Shown here one piece after another: positions 53,884 to 64,000 of a DNA stretch of 64,000 bases. A program made the position numbers and the translations under genes. How positions within the stretch are numbered: the stretch's first letter is position 1; each line of letters opens with the position of its first letter. The stretch is taken from the NCBI GenBank assembly GCA_008704415.1, contig VXIS01000231.1:1-64000 (forward strand). Direction: 5' to 3'. The notes beneath the pieces were generated by a model, which ran no database searches, was not told the origin of the DNA, and saw only the letters and a program-made list of their open reading frames with translations. This stretch comes from Sphaerosporella brunnea (lineage: Eukaryota; Ascomycota; Pezizomycetes; Pezizales; Pyronemataceae).

Positions 53884-54362
53884 GGTGGGGAGGGGTAGCC
53901 ATGCGCGCTGGAGAGTAAGTAGACAGGAGGAGTGATGGGGGTAGAGGGAAGTTTTTACCCCCGCTCAAGCTCTCATGATTTGGGGGGGGGGGGGATCAAG
54001 CCATATATTATGTATCTTTTTCCTCACGAAAGACAGTCTTGCAATTTGGCTTTGACATAAGGCCGAAGGTTTCTGACCGGTTGAGTTTCTAGCATCAACC
54101 GCGGGGTAAAGAGTTTTAATGCTAAAGCTTTTTGAGGTCAAGGAACATACCTAGTTTTTACCTCATCACGTAACCCAGCCGCATTTTTGTGCAAATTCCG
54201 GTTCATGAGATCAGTTCTGATTTTTAAAACACTATATATTAAGCATAAACACGTGGATCGGCCGCATGTACAGGGCTAATTTCATACTTCACTTCTCGGC
54301 AGCAACCCTCAACTATCCGAGTTGTTGGTTGACTGGACGAGCTACATAGAAGGATATAGACC
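53884..54362. other. intergenic region between the two kinase genes
   Basis: 479 bp containing the promoter of the first kinase gene and the 3' end of the second. A run of 13 G lies at 53982-53994 (C-rich on the coding strand). AT-rich DNA follows. Nothing else is recognised. Confidence 0.5.
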
Positions 54363-55811
54363 TCAGGAGCTTATGATGGCAGAGCGTAGCCCACTCGCAG
54401 CGGTAGAGTAGCCGCTGGCGACACAAAGCTCCGGCGCGGTTGATACTTTGCCTCGATGCGTGCAGAGAGAGCAGCGACACCCATATAGAGCCTCCTCCAC
54501 ATATCTCCGCCCATTCACGGCATCCGCAATAATCCACGGAATACGCCCCACGACAGACTCAGCATCCAATCGTGCGCTCGGGTCCAGGTCCAACATCGTA
54601 AGCATGAGCACGAGCCATTCCCAGCTGGAGTATCGAGGAACGGACAAAAGTCTGGATATCAGACTTGGTTTCTGGCGAAACCAGGGAGGAAACGATTTCC
54701 ACGACTTCTCCATGCGCGTATAATAGTACCCCAGCACGCGCGACCATCGGTTTGGTGGATTGTTCTGTGAAGCAAGAATATCGGCCATGGTCCACAACTC
54801 ATTGATGTTGGACGCAAACAATGAGTGGCCCGCGAAAAGCCGGAAGAAGACACACGCCATAGCCCATATATCGACAGCCGAAGAGACAAAATCCAGGAGA
54901 TGAACCTCAGGCGCGGCATTCTCTAGCATCGTGTTGAGTCGCTTCTGTACACAGTAGCCACGATGGCAGTAAAAGGAACCGCCAAAGTCACTGGTGAATT
55001 GGTCAATTTCTGCGTTCGTGAGGTAAGAGGGAGGAAAGCCCACATGAAACGGAGATCAACGTGCTCAAAGCAAAGTGGCAAAATCTTCAGCGGTGTGGCG
55101 GCGGCATAAACAAGGCTTTGTGGCGCCCTAGGTACGACTTGGCTCCCATCAAGCCGGCGAACGGGGCTGGAAAAACGTGGTACCCCAAAGTATTCGTAAA
55201 CCTGGTGGTCTGTCCAGTTTTTCATGCCCGGAATATGAAAGACAATGTTATTGCCGTGTATGTCTAGCCCAGATGCATCCATTATTAGTTAATGATCCAT
55301 CCATCAGACAAAGAGAAAAAGATATACCCCCGTGTACCACTCCATGTAGATGCATTCGGGCGACTGCTCTCGCAAGGCTTATAGCCATCCGCATCCTCAT
55401 ATAATCCGGCATTCCCCCATTCGGGTCGAGAGTTTTTACCATATTCATAACCACTTCCAAGGTGGGACCCATAACCTCGATGACGACACAGACGTGTGCC
55501 CCATTTGGGCCACGGAATTCAAATTGCTCTAACCACCCTGACCCCAACAGTCTCTGTATCCCCTCCGCCTTCATAAAGCTACCATAAACAGCTCTTCCGA
55601 TCTTGAGTGCCACCAGCCTGTTGGTGAAATGATCCCGCGCAAGCCAAACTGTTGAAAAGGTTCCGAAACCGAGCTTGTGGAGCACCACATAGCGGCTGTT
55701 GAAAACAGCCCCAAGATAAACGGGGTGATACCCTCCTGGGCAGTATCGATTGACATCCTCGACCGAGCCACCCGGACTGGAGATGGGGTAATAAAGCTGT
55801 TCGCATACCAT
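54363..55811 (-). CDS. SRPK-like protein kinase, paralogue of the neighbour
   Basis: Three exons (55811-55328, 55263-55044, 54990-54363) give 443 residues. Its architecture and both intron positions and phases match the kinase at 52082-53883, so the two are tandem duplicates. Motifs: GGYHPVYLGAVFNSRYVVLH, Gly loop LGFGTFSTVWLARD, lysine in LVALKIG, catalytic loop VHGDIHGNNIV, and an intact LRFISDFGGSF. APEV and SSAVDIWAMACVF follow. Unlike its neighbour it keeps DFG and lacks the long C-terminal tail, ending shortly after a cysteine cluster (YGCRCSLCTH). SRPK enzymes phosphorylate Arg-Ser-rich proteins; the substrate of this lineage-expanded group is unknown. Intron 2 (55043-54991, 53 nt) removes what would otherwise look like a frameshift. 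Confidence 0.87.
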
Positions 55812-56205
55812 GGTGTTGTTAGGGGATCTCCATTGGAGGCCACGGAGAGGCTCTACTAAGTTGTTGTTCCAGAAAGATGCCTAGAAGGACAATAAATAGG
55901 TAGACTATATTCAACAGCTTACTCTTCAAGTTGAGAGTCTTTTTCTATTGCTCTGCTATGACTTAATAGACCTTCATAAACTTTTGGAATTAGATGAGTA
56001 ATGATTCTATTCCCCGTTTTTGGTGGATAGGGAAATCCAAGACGCGGGAAGCACAGGTGTCCAGAGGGCCAATATAAATACCAACTGGACGGCTACTGGT
56101 AGCAAAGTTGGCTGCCGCTCCACGGGCCACGCACAGACTGACAGCTCGTACAGACGGTCTGTTGGAGGAATAAAAGTCGGTTGTGAAACGTCGAATGTCG
56201 ATTTC
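55812..56205. promoter_or_regulatory. kinase promoter region / MOD5 3' end
   Basis: 394 bp between the kinase start and the MOD5 stop, both on the minus strand. It is AT-rich around 55,880-56,020. No defined element or gene is seen. Confidence 0.45.
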
Positions 56206-57838
56206 CTATGCCTCCGTTTCCTTTTGTGAAGCCTCCGCCTCTCCCCGCTTCCTCAAAAACTTCTCAATCTCTTCCTTCTTTTTGGTCCCTGCGACCTTCT
56301 TTTTATGCTTTGAACTCTTCAGATGGCGCTCCCATTCCGGCTCGTTCGTAGTGATAACATCACAAACTTCACAGGTTCGCTGCGCCCACAGATCCGGTCG
56401 TTGTGAGATATCGAAGTCCCTTTGCGGGGTAAGACACGTTTTTGCAAGTTCCGATAAAGTGAGAGGGTTTGGGAGGAGTTTATACTCCAAAAAGTCTGAT
56501 GAGTGTCAGCCACTGAATTCTGACTTAAAATAGAGTTCATCCTTACCTTGAGCGATATCTATGGCCGGCAAGGTCACGTTCTCGTCATACTTTGGTACGT
56601 CGGTGGAATCCATCAAAAATATGCTCGAATGGTTGCCGCTCTCGTTGGCCGCTCGTAATGCGTTCAGAAATTTGATCCGAACCCATTTCACCTGGGACCT
56701 TGCATATTGCCTTGTAGCAGTCTTCATGTTCTCCACTGCCGCTGTCCTCGCCTCCTCCAGCTCCTTTTCTCCTGCACCGGTTTTCCGCATCTTCAAATAC
56801 GGCAGAAATTCTTTGAAGCCAATACTCTGCCAAATCCCCTGATTAAGATCCGCCTCGTCACCAAAGCTGTAATACAGCCGTTCCATCTCTTCTATCTCCT
56901 CCCACATGCCGGCGGTGATCATCTTCCCTACTCGCGAATCAAGGCGCGCGCGGAGAACATCAGTTTCGGAATGCACCCAAAAGATGAGATTGCGGTATTT
57001 CGGAATGTCTGGTGAGACGGATTGTTGCTTGGCGGCACGCTGTGCAGCGTACACCTCGCTGGCAGTTTGTTTGCATCCAGTGGAATAGTATATTTCTAGT
57101 GAGCGCCGAATTTTGCGGCGATCGTTGGGGTGCCAGCGAGCAGCTATAATGGGATCGACTGCTTTGAGTGCGGAGTAAAGCTTGGGAGTCGGCGCGTCGC
57201 TGCAACACAAGATCGGATTAGTAAATAGTTCCGATCGTCGACAGCTAGGGGGGAGCCCACAGAACTGGGTATTTCTCGGCCAGATTTATGTCAACAGGCG
57301 GGAATGCATATTCATTATCCGCATCTTCTTTTTTTTCCTCATTGCCATGAGGAAATAGCAGCGATTGAACATAATAATGCGTCCCGCCGACTAGAATTGG
57401 TAAATGTCCTCGTCGCCGGATATCTTCGATCGTCTTTTCAGCCTCCTTGATGAACTTCCCAACTTGCCACACATCACTGGGGTCCAGGCACCCCAGAAGA
57501 TGGTGCGGGACCCCTTTTCGCTCCTCGCTAGTGATCTTATTGGTGATTATTGGAAGCCCGCGGTACAACTGCATCGCATCCGCGTTGATGACTTCGCCGT
57601 TGAGGGAGAGCGCGAGTTCTACCGCCAGCTGAGACTTGCCCGTTCCGGTCGCACCGATCACTGAGATCAGTGGTGGCCCTGACATGTTGGGTCTGCACGG
57701 AGTTGCAGGTCGAAAGAGCGCGCGCAAAAAGTTCATGAGGCTCAGGAAGGACTTTTCTTGGTGGGGTATTTCGTTGAGCCGCATGCATGCACGACGGGAA
57801 TAACCGCAGGAATAAGCGAACCCTTGTTCGAGTGACAT
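56206..57838 (-). CDS. MOD5: tRNA dimethylallyltransferase (isopentenyltransferase)
   Basis: Three exons (57838-57261, 57199-56547, 56495-56206) join in frame to 506 residues. The enzyme adds the isopentenyl group to A37 of tRNAs reading UNN codons. The P-loop is VIGATGTGKSQLAVELA (about residues 59-75), followed by NADAMQLYRGLPIITNK, VPHHLLG and PILVGGTHYYVQSLL, all MiaA/MOD5 signatures. The eukaryote-specific C-terminal C2H2 finger is CEVCDVITTNEPEWERHLKSSKH. Several in-frame ATGs precede the P-loop (57838, then Met-Arg-Leu, Met-Asn-Phe and Met-Ser-Gly); the longer form has a basic, hydrophobic N-terminus that could direct it to mitochondria, while inner starts would give a cytosolic/nuclear form, as in yeast. 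Introns are 61 and 51 nt. Confidence 0.93.
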
Positions 57839-58338
57839 CGTGTGCGGAACTACGGGAATGCCAACTTGTAATCGACCGGTGCTTGATTCTTTGGATGTAG
57901 ACGGGGAACATTTGCGGTTTAACGCATATACTTACCATTTACGGTGCAAGTCGCTGTGCGAGTCAGTGCTCAATAATCTGATCAGCATCTGTCTTCCTTG
58001 CTATCTAGTATCTCCTAGGCCTGTATTGCGAGTTTCGAAGTATAAGAGTTGCAGAGATCTTTACGGAGACACGGTATTACCGGAGGTCAGAGGATATATA
58101 TGGAACACTTGGAGGAAGAAGGACTCTGGAGGAGCGAGTGATTGCCTTCCGAGTCACTATCCTTCTATACTCTACATTCACTGCTCGCTCACGCTTTTTT
58201 CGTCGGACGGCCGTGGTCAACTAGTTGTGTCTGTTGCTTATTTATTGTGTCCTTTCCTTCTTTTTACCTTCATCCCAGACAACCACCTTCAACTAAACAC
58301 CACCACCCATCCGAATTACCACCCTGCCCTACATCAAC
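57839..58338. promoter_or_regulatory. divergent promoter region
   Basis: 500 bp between the divergent MOD5 and F-box-like starts. The side next to the F-box-like gene is rich in pyrimidines and then CCACC/CAAC units up to its ATG. No TATA box is convincing. Confidence 0.45.
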
Positions 58339-59604
58339 ATGGCCAGTTTTGCCACAATACCAACGGAGATGATTCGCGAGATCTTCTTACTCGTCTCTGT
58401 CCCGGCGGTCTTCGAACCGTTTCCCCACGACCCGAACTGGTGCATGCACGGCGACGGAGAGCAGTGCAACCTGAGCGACTACGATGCCCAGCATCCCTTC
58501 AACCGCGACTCCGGCACCTTGATTGGTCCTCTTCGTCTAGTTAACCGCCGCTTCGCAGAGATTGGCCTGGAGTTTCTTTTCCGCCGTCTTTCGACGGGAG
58601 TCTTGGGCTGCAAGGTCTCAGTCTGGGTGCGTTACCAACAATTCTTAGAGGTCCACCCAGAAGTCGCAGTCCACACGGTGGAGGCCTGTCTGGACCTCAC
58701 CGTCCCTGGACGTACGCAGGATGAGCAGGCTATGACACCAATGCACTTTCTTCTCCAATTCCCGAACCTGAAAGTCCTCCAGATCGCCTACGGAGGGTTC
58801 AGGCCCCCGGATGTTTGGACTGGACGGTTGGTCTCCCTCAGACATTTCGATTGCCACGGTTTGTTCTGGGAAGAGTTTTTCTTCGACCTCCTGGCAGCAA
58901 TGCCGAACCTGGAAACGATCACCGCTCGATTGTCGCGCTTCCACTGTGACGGTGAACCACCGCTCGAAGGCACACCGAAGTTACTAAACCTCACGAAAAT
59001 GAGGTTTTTTAACACCTTCATTAGCCAAGATACTTTCGACTGGTTTTTTAAGGTTGCCAAAGGACTTCGGATTTTGGAGTATCACGAAAATCGAGTCGGC
59101 GGACATTTTTGGGCCAAAGAGTTCAAAGTTGCTTTGCAACAGGCCCATGCGACTTTGGAAGTGCTGGAGATTCTCCCTAGCTATCAGTCGTCTGGTGACA
59201 GCTATATTGGTCCTCTCGTCCACTTTCCAAAGCTGAGGCGTATCCGAACAGACATCTGTCTCTTGTCTCCCAACATGAAAGACACGTTACCACCGACAAT
59301 TGTCGAGATATTTTTGACGTCGTCGGGCCTCTCGATGATGGGACGAATAATGTACTCCGAGGTCGAAGGAGTGCTGAGTGCCAAAAAGGGAGGGAGTTTC
59401 CCTCATCTCAACACGATTGGCATCTGCACCTACCGTCTGAGAAGCTATGCCAGAGACGATCAGTTCGAACAGCTCGGAAAAGTTTGCGAAGATGTGGGAG
59501 TCAAGCTTCTCCTTTGCCATACAGATTATGGCAAAGCGGGGCGCACTCCCGAGCCGTGGTACGATGCGCTTGGGGACGGATCCTACATTTTCCAGCTTTT
59601 CTGA
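58339..59604 (+). CDS. F-box-like protein with leucine-rich segments
   Basis: A single exon of 421 residues. It begins MASFATIPTEMIREIFLLVS, the IP.E...EIF..VS form of a fungal F-box, and then PLRLVNRRFAEIGLEFLFRR completes it. The remainder has irregular leucine-rich stretches (FPNLKVLQIAYGGFRPPDVW, MPNLETITARLSRF, FPKLRRIRTDI) as in F-box/LRR proteins. The spacing in the F-box is interrupted by a Cys/His-containing insert (PNWCMHGDGEQCNLSDYD). Likely an SCF substrate adaptor of unknown target. It is unrelated in sequence to the F-box protein at 50-52 kb beyond the motif. Confidence 0.8.
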   Translation: MASFATIPTEMIREIFLLVSVPAVFEPFPHDPNWCMHGDGEQCNLSDYDAQHPFNRDSGTLIGPLRLVNRRFAEIGLEFLFRRLSTGVLGCKVSVWVRYQQFLEVHPEVAVHTVEACLDLTVPGRTQDEQAMTPMHFLLQFPNLKVLQIAYGGFRPPDVWTGRLVSLRHFDCHGLFWEEFFFDLLAAMPNLETITARLSRFHCDGEPPLEGTPKLLNLTKMRFFNTFISQDTFDWFFKVAKGLRILEYHENRVGGHFWAKEFKVALQQAHATLEVLEILPSYQSSGDSYIGPLVHFPKLRRIRTDICLLSPNMKDTLPPTIVEIFLTSSGLSMMGRIMYSEVEGVLSAKKGGSFPHLNTIGICTYRLRSYARDDQFEQLGKVCEDVGVKLLLCHTDYGKAGRTPEPWYDALGDGSYIFQLF

Positions 59605-59974
59605 TTACCGGCAATCTTCAACTGAACCAACCTGTTGCGGTTCTTTGGCAAAATCATGTTACTCTGTTACCATAGCTTGAAGAATTCAGAATCTCATGGT
59701 TGGTGGTTGTGATGTGCAGCAGTTTTTTGTGTCTTTTTTACATGCCTGTAGATGTGGACGCTTCTTGGGCCATGGCCTTCGATTGGATCCGCTGTTGCTC
59801 CCGGGTCCTGTCATTGCAACAGCAGTGGCCTGGGACAACGTGGGGCCCGGTGCCTGATCGTGAATGGCGGTCTCTAAGCGCAGGTGCTGGGGACTGAGGA
59901 TCATCTTCATGTTTAGCGGAAACTTTTTTGTAACAAGTTCCTACCTCACACACTATGTATTACCCATGAGGGAT

Positions 59975-60092
59975 CAGCTAGCCGGCCAGCCAGCTGGTGC
60001 TCCTTGAGGAACCGCCAGGCTGGCCCGCTGTTTACAGTATGTAGCCCGCCCAGCCGGCCCGGCTTCTTTCGGCCGGTTGTCAGGAACACAGT
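59975..60092. repeat. GC-rich patch resembling a hAT MITE end
   Basis: The segment has repeated GCCGGCC/AGCCAGC units and a right edge GTCAGGAACACAGTG comparable with the GGAACACTG end of the 348-bp MITEs. A matching left terminus and target duplication were not found, so it is at best a related, truncated or diverged element. Confidence 0.3.
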
Positions 60093-60922
60093 GAGAATAA
60101 GTGCCACAAGAACATGTAATATGGGGACCGAAAGGGACCCGGAAAACTAGATTGTAGACTGTTCCTGCACCTGCTTGACAGCGCATAGGTACTAGAGTAT
60201 ACAATCACATGAACAAAATACTTGAGACGGCGCCTCAAACTTTTCACGCAGCTGAACTGAAATAAGGTGGAGAATATCCCTCGAATCATGTATCAACTTG
60301 ACTATCGCCCCGAGCCCTCGAAACGCACCCTCCAAGTAGTGCCTGCAACATCTCCATCTTGGTGACCTCTTACCCCACCCCTTCTCAGCCACTTGACTAA
60401 GAGCCAGTGTTATCCTCCGAACGATCTCGTATGCGTGTGTCAATGACAACCGGCTTCTTGCCGTCCCGACCCCACCGGCTTGATTTCTGGACTACAGGCT
60501 GTCGGGGATCTAAGAAATCCAGGATTGAACTGTTGCAAAGGGCAACCGAGTGGCACAATCCCTCCACGGGAAATCGCTCGGTTCGTTTAAGGCAGAATGT
60601 CGAATATAGTAGTATTTCGTACGAGAGGCTGGCGCGTACCCTGAGTAAGAAAGTGAGAAAATTGCCACTTACTCGCATTTCTGTGCCTGCAAACCAAAAA
60701 AACCATCAACTTGCTTGAGATCAGCTGGCACATCCTTCTCCAAAGACCGAGTCCTTGGGTCACTCAAACCTAACCCTGCAGTGTCAAAGGCTCGCGCGGC
60801 ATTGCTTCGACAACTACCAGCGCTTACAATTCCACCGTCGACATAATCATTATAATTCGGCCTTCGAAGTCGTCATCTCCGAGAGTACGCAAGCCGATAC
60901 GAAACTTTAACTCAGTACCAGC

Positions 60923-61110
60923 TAAAAACTCGGATAAGAGAGACCTCCATTTGGTTAGCGGCAAAGAATTGCCTTATAGGGAAATTTTTAAGCTTACCGA
61001 GGAGGGTTTTTGTTTTTACTGACTTCCTTTTGGAGACATTAAATTCCCTACAAGGCAATTCTGTGCTGCTAACCAAATCTGGGGGGGTCTCTCTCTTATC
61101 CAAGTTTTTA
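60923..61110. mobile_element. 188-bp foldback MITE
   Basis: The left arm starts TAAAAACTCGGATAAGAGAG and includes TTTGGTTAGC and AATTGCCTTATAGGGAA; the right arm is its imperfect inverted copy, ending CTTATCCAAGTTTTTA. Arms are about 60 bp, separated by about 65 nt. An outer TA on both sides would fit a Tc1/mariner-type duplication. No open frame is present. Confidence 0.7.
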
Positions 61111-61416
61111 ATTAAATCATCTAATGCACTGGCTGTCATGTCTCCGCACGTCCCGGACGCCGGCGAAGAACGGGGGGCAGGGGGGGACGTCGATTTTAGG
61201 TTTCACCTTATGAAACATGCAGATTCCGTTTGCAACCCCACCAAAAAAAAAGCAAATGCCATTCCTACCGCAACTTGCGCTTGACGTTATTGAGCACACG
61301 ACACTTTTGTAAGAGCGAGCATCTCGGTTCCTCGCTCTAGAGTAGTTCCTCTACTGAGCTTGAGCTCCTTTCTGTATTAACACGCAGTCGGATTGGTCCC
61401 CACGAAGCGTTCCGGG

Positions 61417-61440
61417 CACACACACACACACACACACACA
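61417..61440. repeat. (CA)12 microsatellite
   Basis: Twelve uninterrupted CA units in intergenic DNA. Likely length-polymorphic. Confidence 0.95.
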
Positions 61441-62431
61441 CTGCATGCATACATGCAAGAGAAGATTTTTGACATTTTGCGGGGTAACTAGGCTTGTATG
61501 CAGAGTGAGCACCCCCCGCGCGGCCCTGTCTAATTCCAGAGCAGGGTGCGTTTGGATCCCCGCAGTACTCGTAGCTATGGCACGATCTAGCATGGTGCCG
61601 AGCTGAATGAAATACCAACGGCTATACCGATAAACCGCTCTACGGCCAGTAACTATTTGGTATTCACCCAGCCCGAGCAACCGAAACGCGTTCTCAGTAT
61701 AAATTTCCGGTATATCTTTCAGTTGGAATCTCCTTCTCCGTTTTTCACGACTTTTCTTAATAAGTGGGGATAGTATGACATGACAGCGCGCGTCGCCTTG
61801 AACGTCACCACCACAGCGCACAACCCGAAATTGAAGCGGGAGGGAACCCAGTGGAGTGCGAATAGCAGGAGAGCGAACTGGACTACGAAGTGATTATTGG
61901 GGAAATGCCGATGCCAAGGCGATGCTGGGGAGCGCAGCATAGAGTCCTAGCCAGCGCCAGGTTTATTTCTGGTACTCCAGACTTATTGGCCCAAATCCCC
62001 AGATTGTGAAACAGCGTTGTGCAAAAGTTCCGTTTTGATTTATTTCACCGAGTTCAAGTAGATACAGAGGCTGTAGGCCGCATTAAGCGGCATCAGCTCG
62101 CGATTGGACACAAGTGCTTGGGTGCTTTCTCATCGCCGGCTGTCAACATCACTGCCTATGTCTCCGCGCCACCCCAAAATTACCCGTTCCTGAAAAAGTC
62201 GTGAATATGTACCGACCAATACCGAGTCGATATCCATGTTAGGGTGGGTCTGAGTTTTGTCGTTTGTCGTCGCTCACCACCCCGCTAACCAACAACCCCT
62301 AACCCTTCCCGCAACCTTAACCCCAGCCATCGCGTCACCTAACCTCACCAGGTCACTTGCATCGCGATCCGATCACTGTCACCACTACTACCCCCTCGTA
62401 GAACCGGAAACCACACACAAACCAAACAGTC

Positions 62432-63353
62432 ATGTCGGCAGCAGCAGCGGCGGCAACAATCCCACGTCCGCGCACACCCCTCGATGAAACCCTCTGGCGC
62501 GAGCCCGCCTTCGTCAGCGCACATGGTCTCGGTCCCGACATGAGTGCGTCCCCTCCCCCTCGTCCACCCCATCTCCCCCCTTACTAACGCCCCTCCCATC
62601 AGTAATGCACTATTTCTACATGTCCCCTTTCTATGACACGACCAGCAACAACGGGCAGCTGCTAACGCAGCTAATGCACAACCCAGCGGCCGCAGCACGT
62701 ATCACCAGCCAAGCGGATTTCGACGCGGCTCTAAAAAACATGCGGGGGGTAGAATATGTGATCGCGGCGGGGTCGGCAGAGACCGGGGTGTGGGTGATAC
62801 GCAAACAGCTCCGAAAGCCGATGAAGGAGGTTGTGATTGCGGGGCAGAGACAGAAGGTGGAGGAGGTTACTGTGTTGGCGGATTATTACATCCTCCCGGG
62901 AGGGAACGTGTACCAGGCGCCGACGGTGGGCGCGGTGATCAGTAATCGTGTGGTGAGTTGGTTACTTCTTCTTGTTGTTGGGAGGAGGCGGAGGTAGGGC
63001 TGATAAAGAGGGGATAGTTAAACATAACACGCGACCTACGAGAGACACTGAAGCGCGCAATGAGCATTTCCTCGGCCGCCCCCGCTACAACACCGACACC
63101 AGCCGAAGCTCCGGTTCCCGCCGGTAATGCAACTCCAAACCCCTCTCAACAACAACCCCACGCACCCCCACCACCACCACAAACAAACACCTCCACCACC
63201 AAAGCCGCAAACCAGACTTTCGACATGCGCCGCGCCCTGGACCTGAGTCTGCGCCATAGGGGCGAGTTTATGGACGACCATGCGCCGCTGCTGGGGGATC
63301 CGGGGAGCTTGCTGCCGCCTGCGTCTGGTGCTGGTGCTGGTGCTGCGAGCTAG
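62432..63353 (+). CDS. MED6: Mediator complex subunit 6
   Basis: Three exons (62432-62543, 62603-62952, 63018-63353) join to 265 residues. MED6 is a conserved head-module subunit of the RNA polymerase II Mediator. Diagnostic segments are TPLDETLWREPAFVSAHGLG, then across the first intron MIMHYFYMSPFYDTTSNN (the family signature), VEYVIAAGS, and VLADYYILPGGNVYQAPTVG. After intron 2, NITRDLRETLKRAMS starts the helical C-terminal part, followed by a Pro/Thr/Gln-rich tail (PPPPPQTN) and FDMRRALDLSLRHRG. Introns are 59 and 65 nt; the first is very C-rich after its donor with a TTACTAAC branch site. The start is the first ATG and is preceded by a CA-rich leader. Confidence 0.95.
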
Positions 63354-64000
63354 CTATCGTGCTAGTGTAAAAATTCTGAATAAAAAACGTTTTCTGTGCA
63401 TTTTCTAATCGGTGTTAGACGGTCGGCGTCGTCTAAACGTTTTGAGCCCGTTTTTCAATGTATGACAACAACGTTTTAAACGTTTTTTGGCAATGCGCTA
63501 CGTATTACTCTCGTTATAGCAGCCGGTCGAAATCAGGCATATATCATGCGAAGAAAAAACACAACGCAAGACGTTCTTCTAGGGATGGCGATTTTTTATT
63601 ATTATTATTATTCGTGCGTTAAACGGTCAACATTCGTTGAAATGTAGATACATGCTTCAGGCTTTTGCACTTCTCCTTACAATATCAGGTTTTCAAAAAA
63701 AAAAAAAAAAAAAAAAAAAAGAGCTGAGGATCTCCACGACTCGATGATCTTGGTTGCGTGCTGTCCTCGCGAGCACAGATATGGCTTTCCAATATCGGCT
63801 AGGGACGTTGTAGAGCTTCAACGCATCCACTTTGTGGGGGCAAAGCCCTCGATTCCTAGCCTTGATTCCATTCATGAACATAGGTACATACCTAGGTACA
63901 CAGAAGTACGCGGTATAAAGCCAAAGTGGTGGATTTTCTCGTGTTTTTGTGCATTCAGAAACCCAGTATTATCATTACTATTTTTTCAATTCTCGATTCC
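63354..64000. other. region downstream of MED6
   Basis: It contains the MED6 3' end. AAACGTTT-type sequences recur four or five times in about 120 bp (63386-63491), an ATT microsatellite lies at 63597-63612, and a run of 26 A lies at 63695-63720, possibly the poly(A) tail of an inserted retroelement or simply a homopolymer. No gene is visible. Confidence 0.5.

Larger units (their letters stand above)
59605..62431. other. intergenic region with repeats
   Basis: About 2.8 kb between the F-box-like gene and MED6. It contains a GC-rich patch at about 59,975-60,092 ending in GGTTGTCAGGAACACAGTG, which resembles one end of the hAT MITEs, a foldback element at 60923-61110 and a (CA)12 tract at 61417-61440. 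A minus-strand frame near 61,780-61,630 (RRFQLKDIPEIYTENAFRLL) reads like protein, but I found no gene structure around it. Confidence 0.5.

Noticed and set aside
54991..55043. Apparent one-base frameshift in the second kinase gene
   Set aside because: A 53-nt phase-2 intron (donor after TTCAT, acceptor CACCAG) joins LRFI to SDFGG exactly at the intron position of the paralogue, so no frameshift is needed.
61351..61821. 156-codon minus-strand frame containing RRFQLKDIPEIYTENAFRLL
   Set aside because: A short part looks protein-like but the frame runs into the CA microsatellite, has no plausible start and no partner exons; noted only in the gap description.
1..64000. CRISPR arrays, bacterial operons, rRNA
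   Set aside because: No regularly spaced direct repeats and no rRNA sequence; the window is a eukaryotic nuclear locus.

Overview
The window is nuclear DNA of a filamentous ascomycete (Pezizomycotina). Short spliceosomal introns (about 47-130 nt) with GT/AG ends and CTAAC/CTGAC-like branch sites break most genes, and the core gene set is fungal: Sec16, mitochondrial LeuRS, an Sld7-like protein, MTQ1, a DUF2011 protein, CENP-A, MOD5 and MED6. Intron-bearing tRNA genes fit too. Gene density is low (about 18 host protein genes and 2 tRNA genes in 64 kb) and several mobile elements are present. A Pezizomycetes-like fungus is my guess; I cannot fix the species. I built exon models by hand from splice signals and checked that every joined CDS keeps frame and divides by three.

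Layout. 1-16 kb is a compact housekeeping block: SEC16 (-), a two-finger CCCH protein (+), mitochondrial leucyl-tRNA synthetase (-), an Sld7-like replication protein (-) and a type II membrane glycosyltransferase-like protein (-). 16-30 kb is rearranged by transposons: a 348-bp hAT-type MITE, then a secreted kelch/transmembrane gene whose third intron holds a complete 7.8-kb Ty3/gypsy chromovirus in antisense orientation, with matching LTRs and a 5-bp target duplication. The host coding frame is intact on both sides. 30-36 kb carries tRNA-Gly, a small membrane protein, MTQ1 head to head with a DUF2011 gene, and a secreted multicopper oxidase. 36-45 kb is gene-poor: small foldback repeats, tRNA-Asn, a decayed Helitron helicase and a secreted FAD-linked (BBE-type) oxidase. 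45-47.4 kb holds the centromeric histone CENP-A with a neighbour of unknown function. 47-50 kb holds two transposon-like elements, one a near-identical inverted second copy of the 348-bp MITE. 50-60 kb holds an F-box protein, two related SRPK-like kinases in tandem, the tRNA isopentenyltransferase MOD5 and a second F-box-like protein. 62.4-63.4 kb is MED6.

How the parts relate. The housekeeping genes do not form one pathway; their order looks like ordinary fungal synteny. The most informative signals come from mobile DNA: a young chromovirus in an intron with a leader of about 1.4 kb that contains no ATG, a roughly 400-residue extra segment in its polyprotein, and two hAT MITEs with perfect 8-bp target duplications in opposite orientations 32 kb apart. 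On the host side the notable points are a CENP-A with an enlarged loop 1, a kinase paralogue that has lost the DFG triad, a GC-AG intron in the multicopper oxidase, and C-homopolymers just downstream of the donor in several introns.
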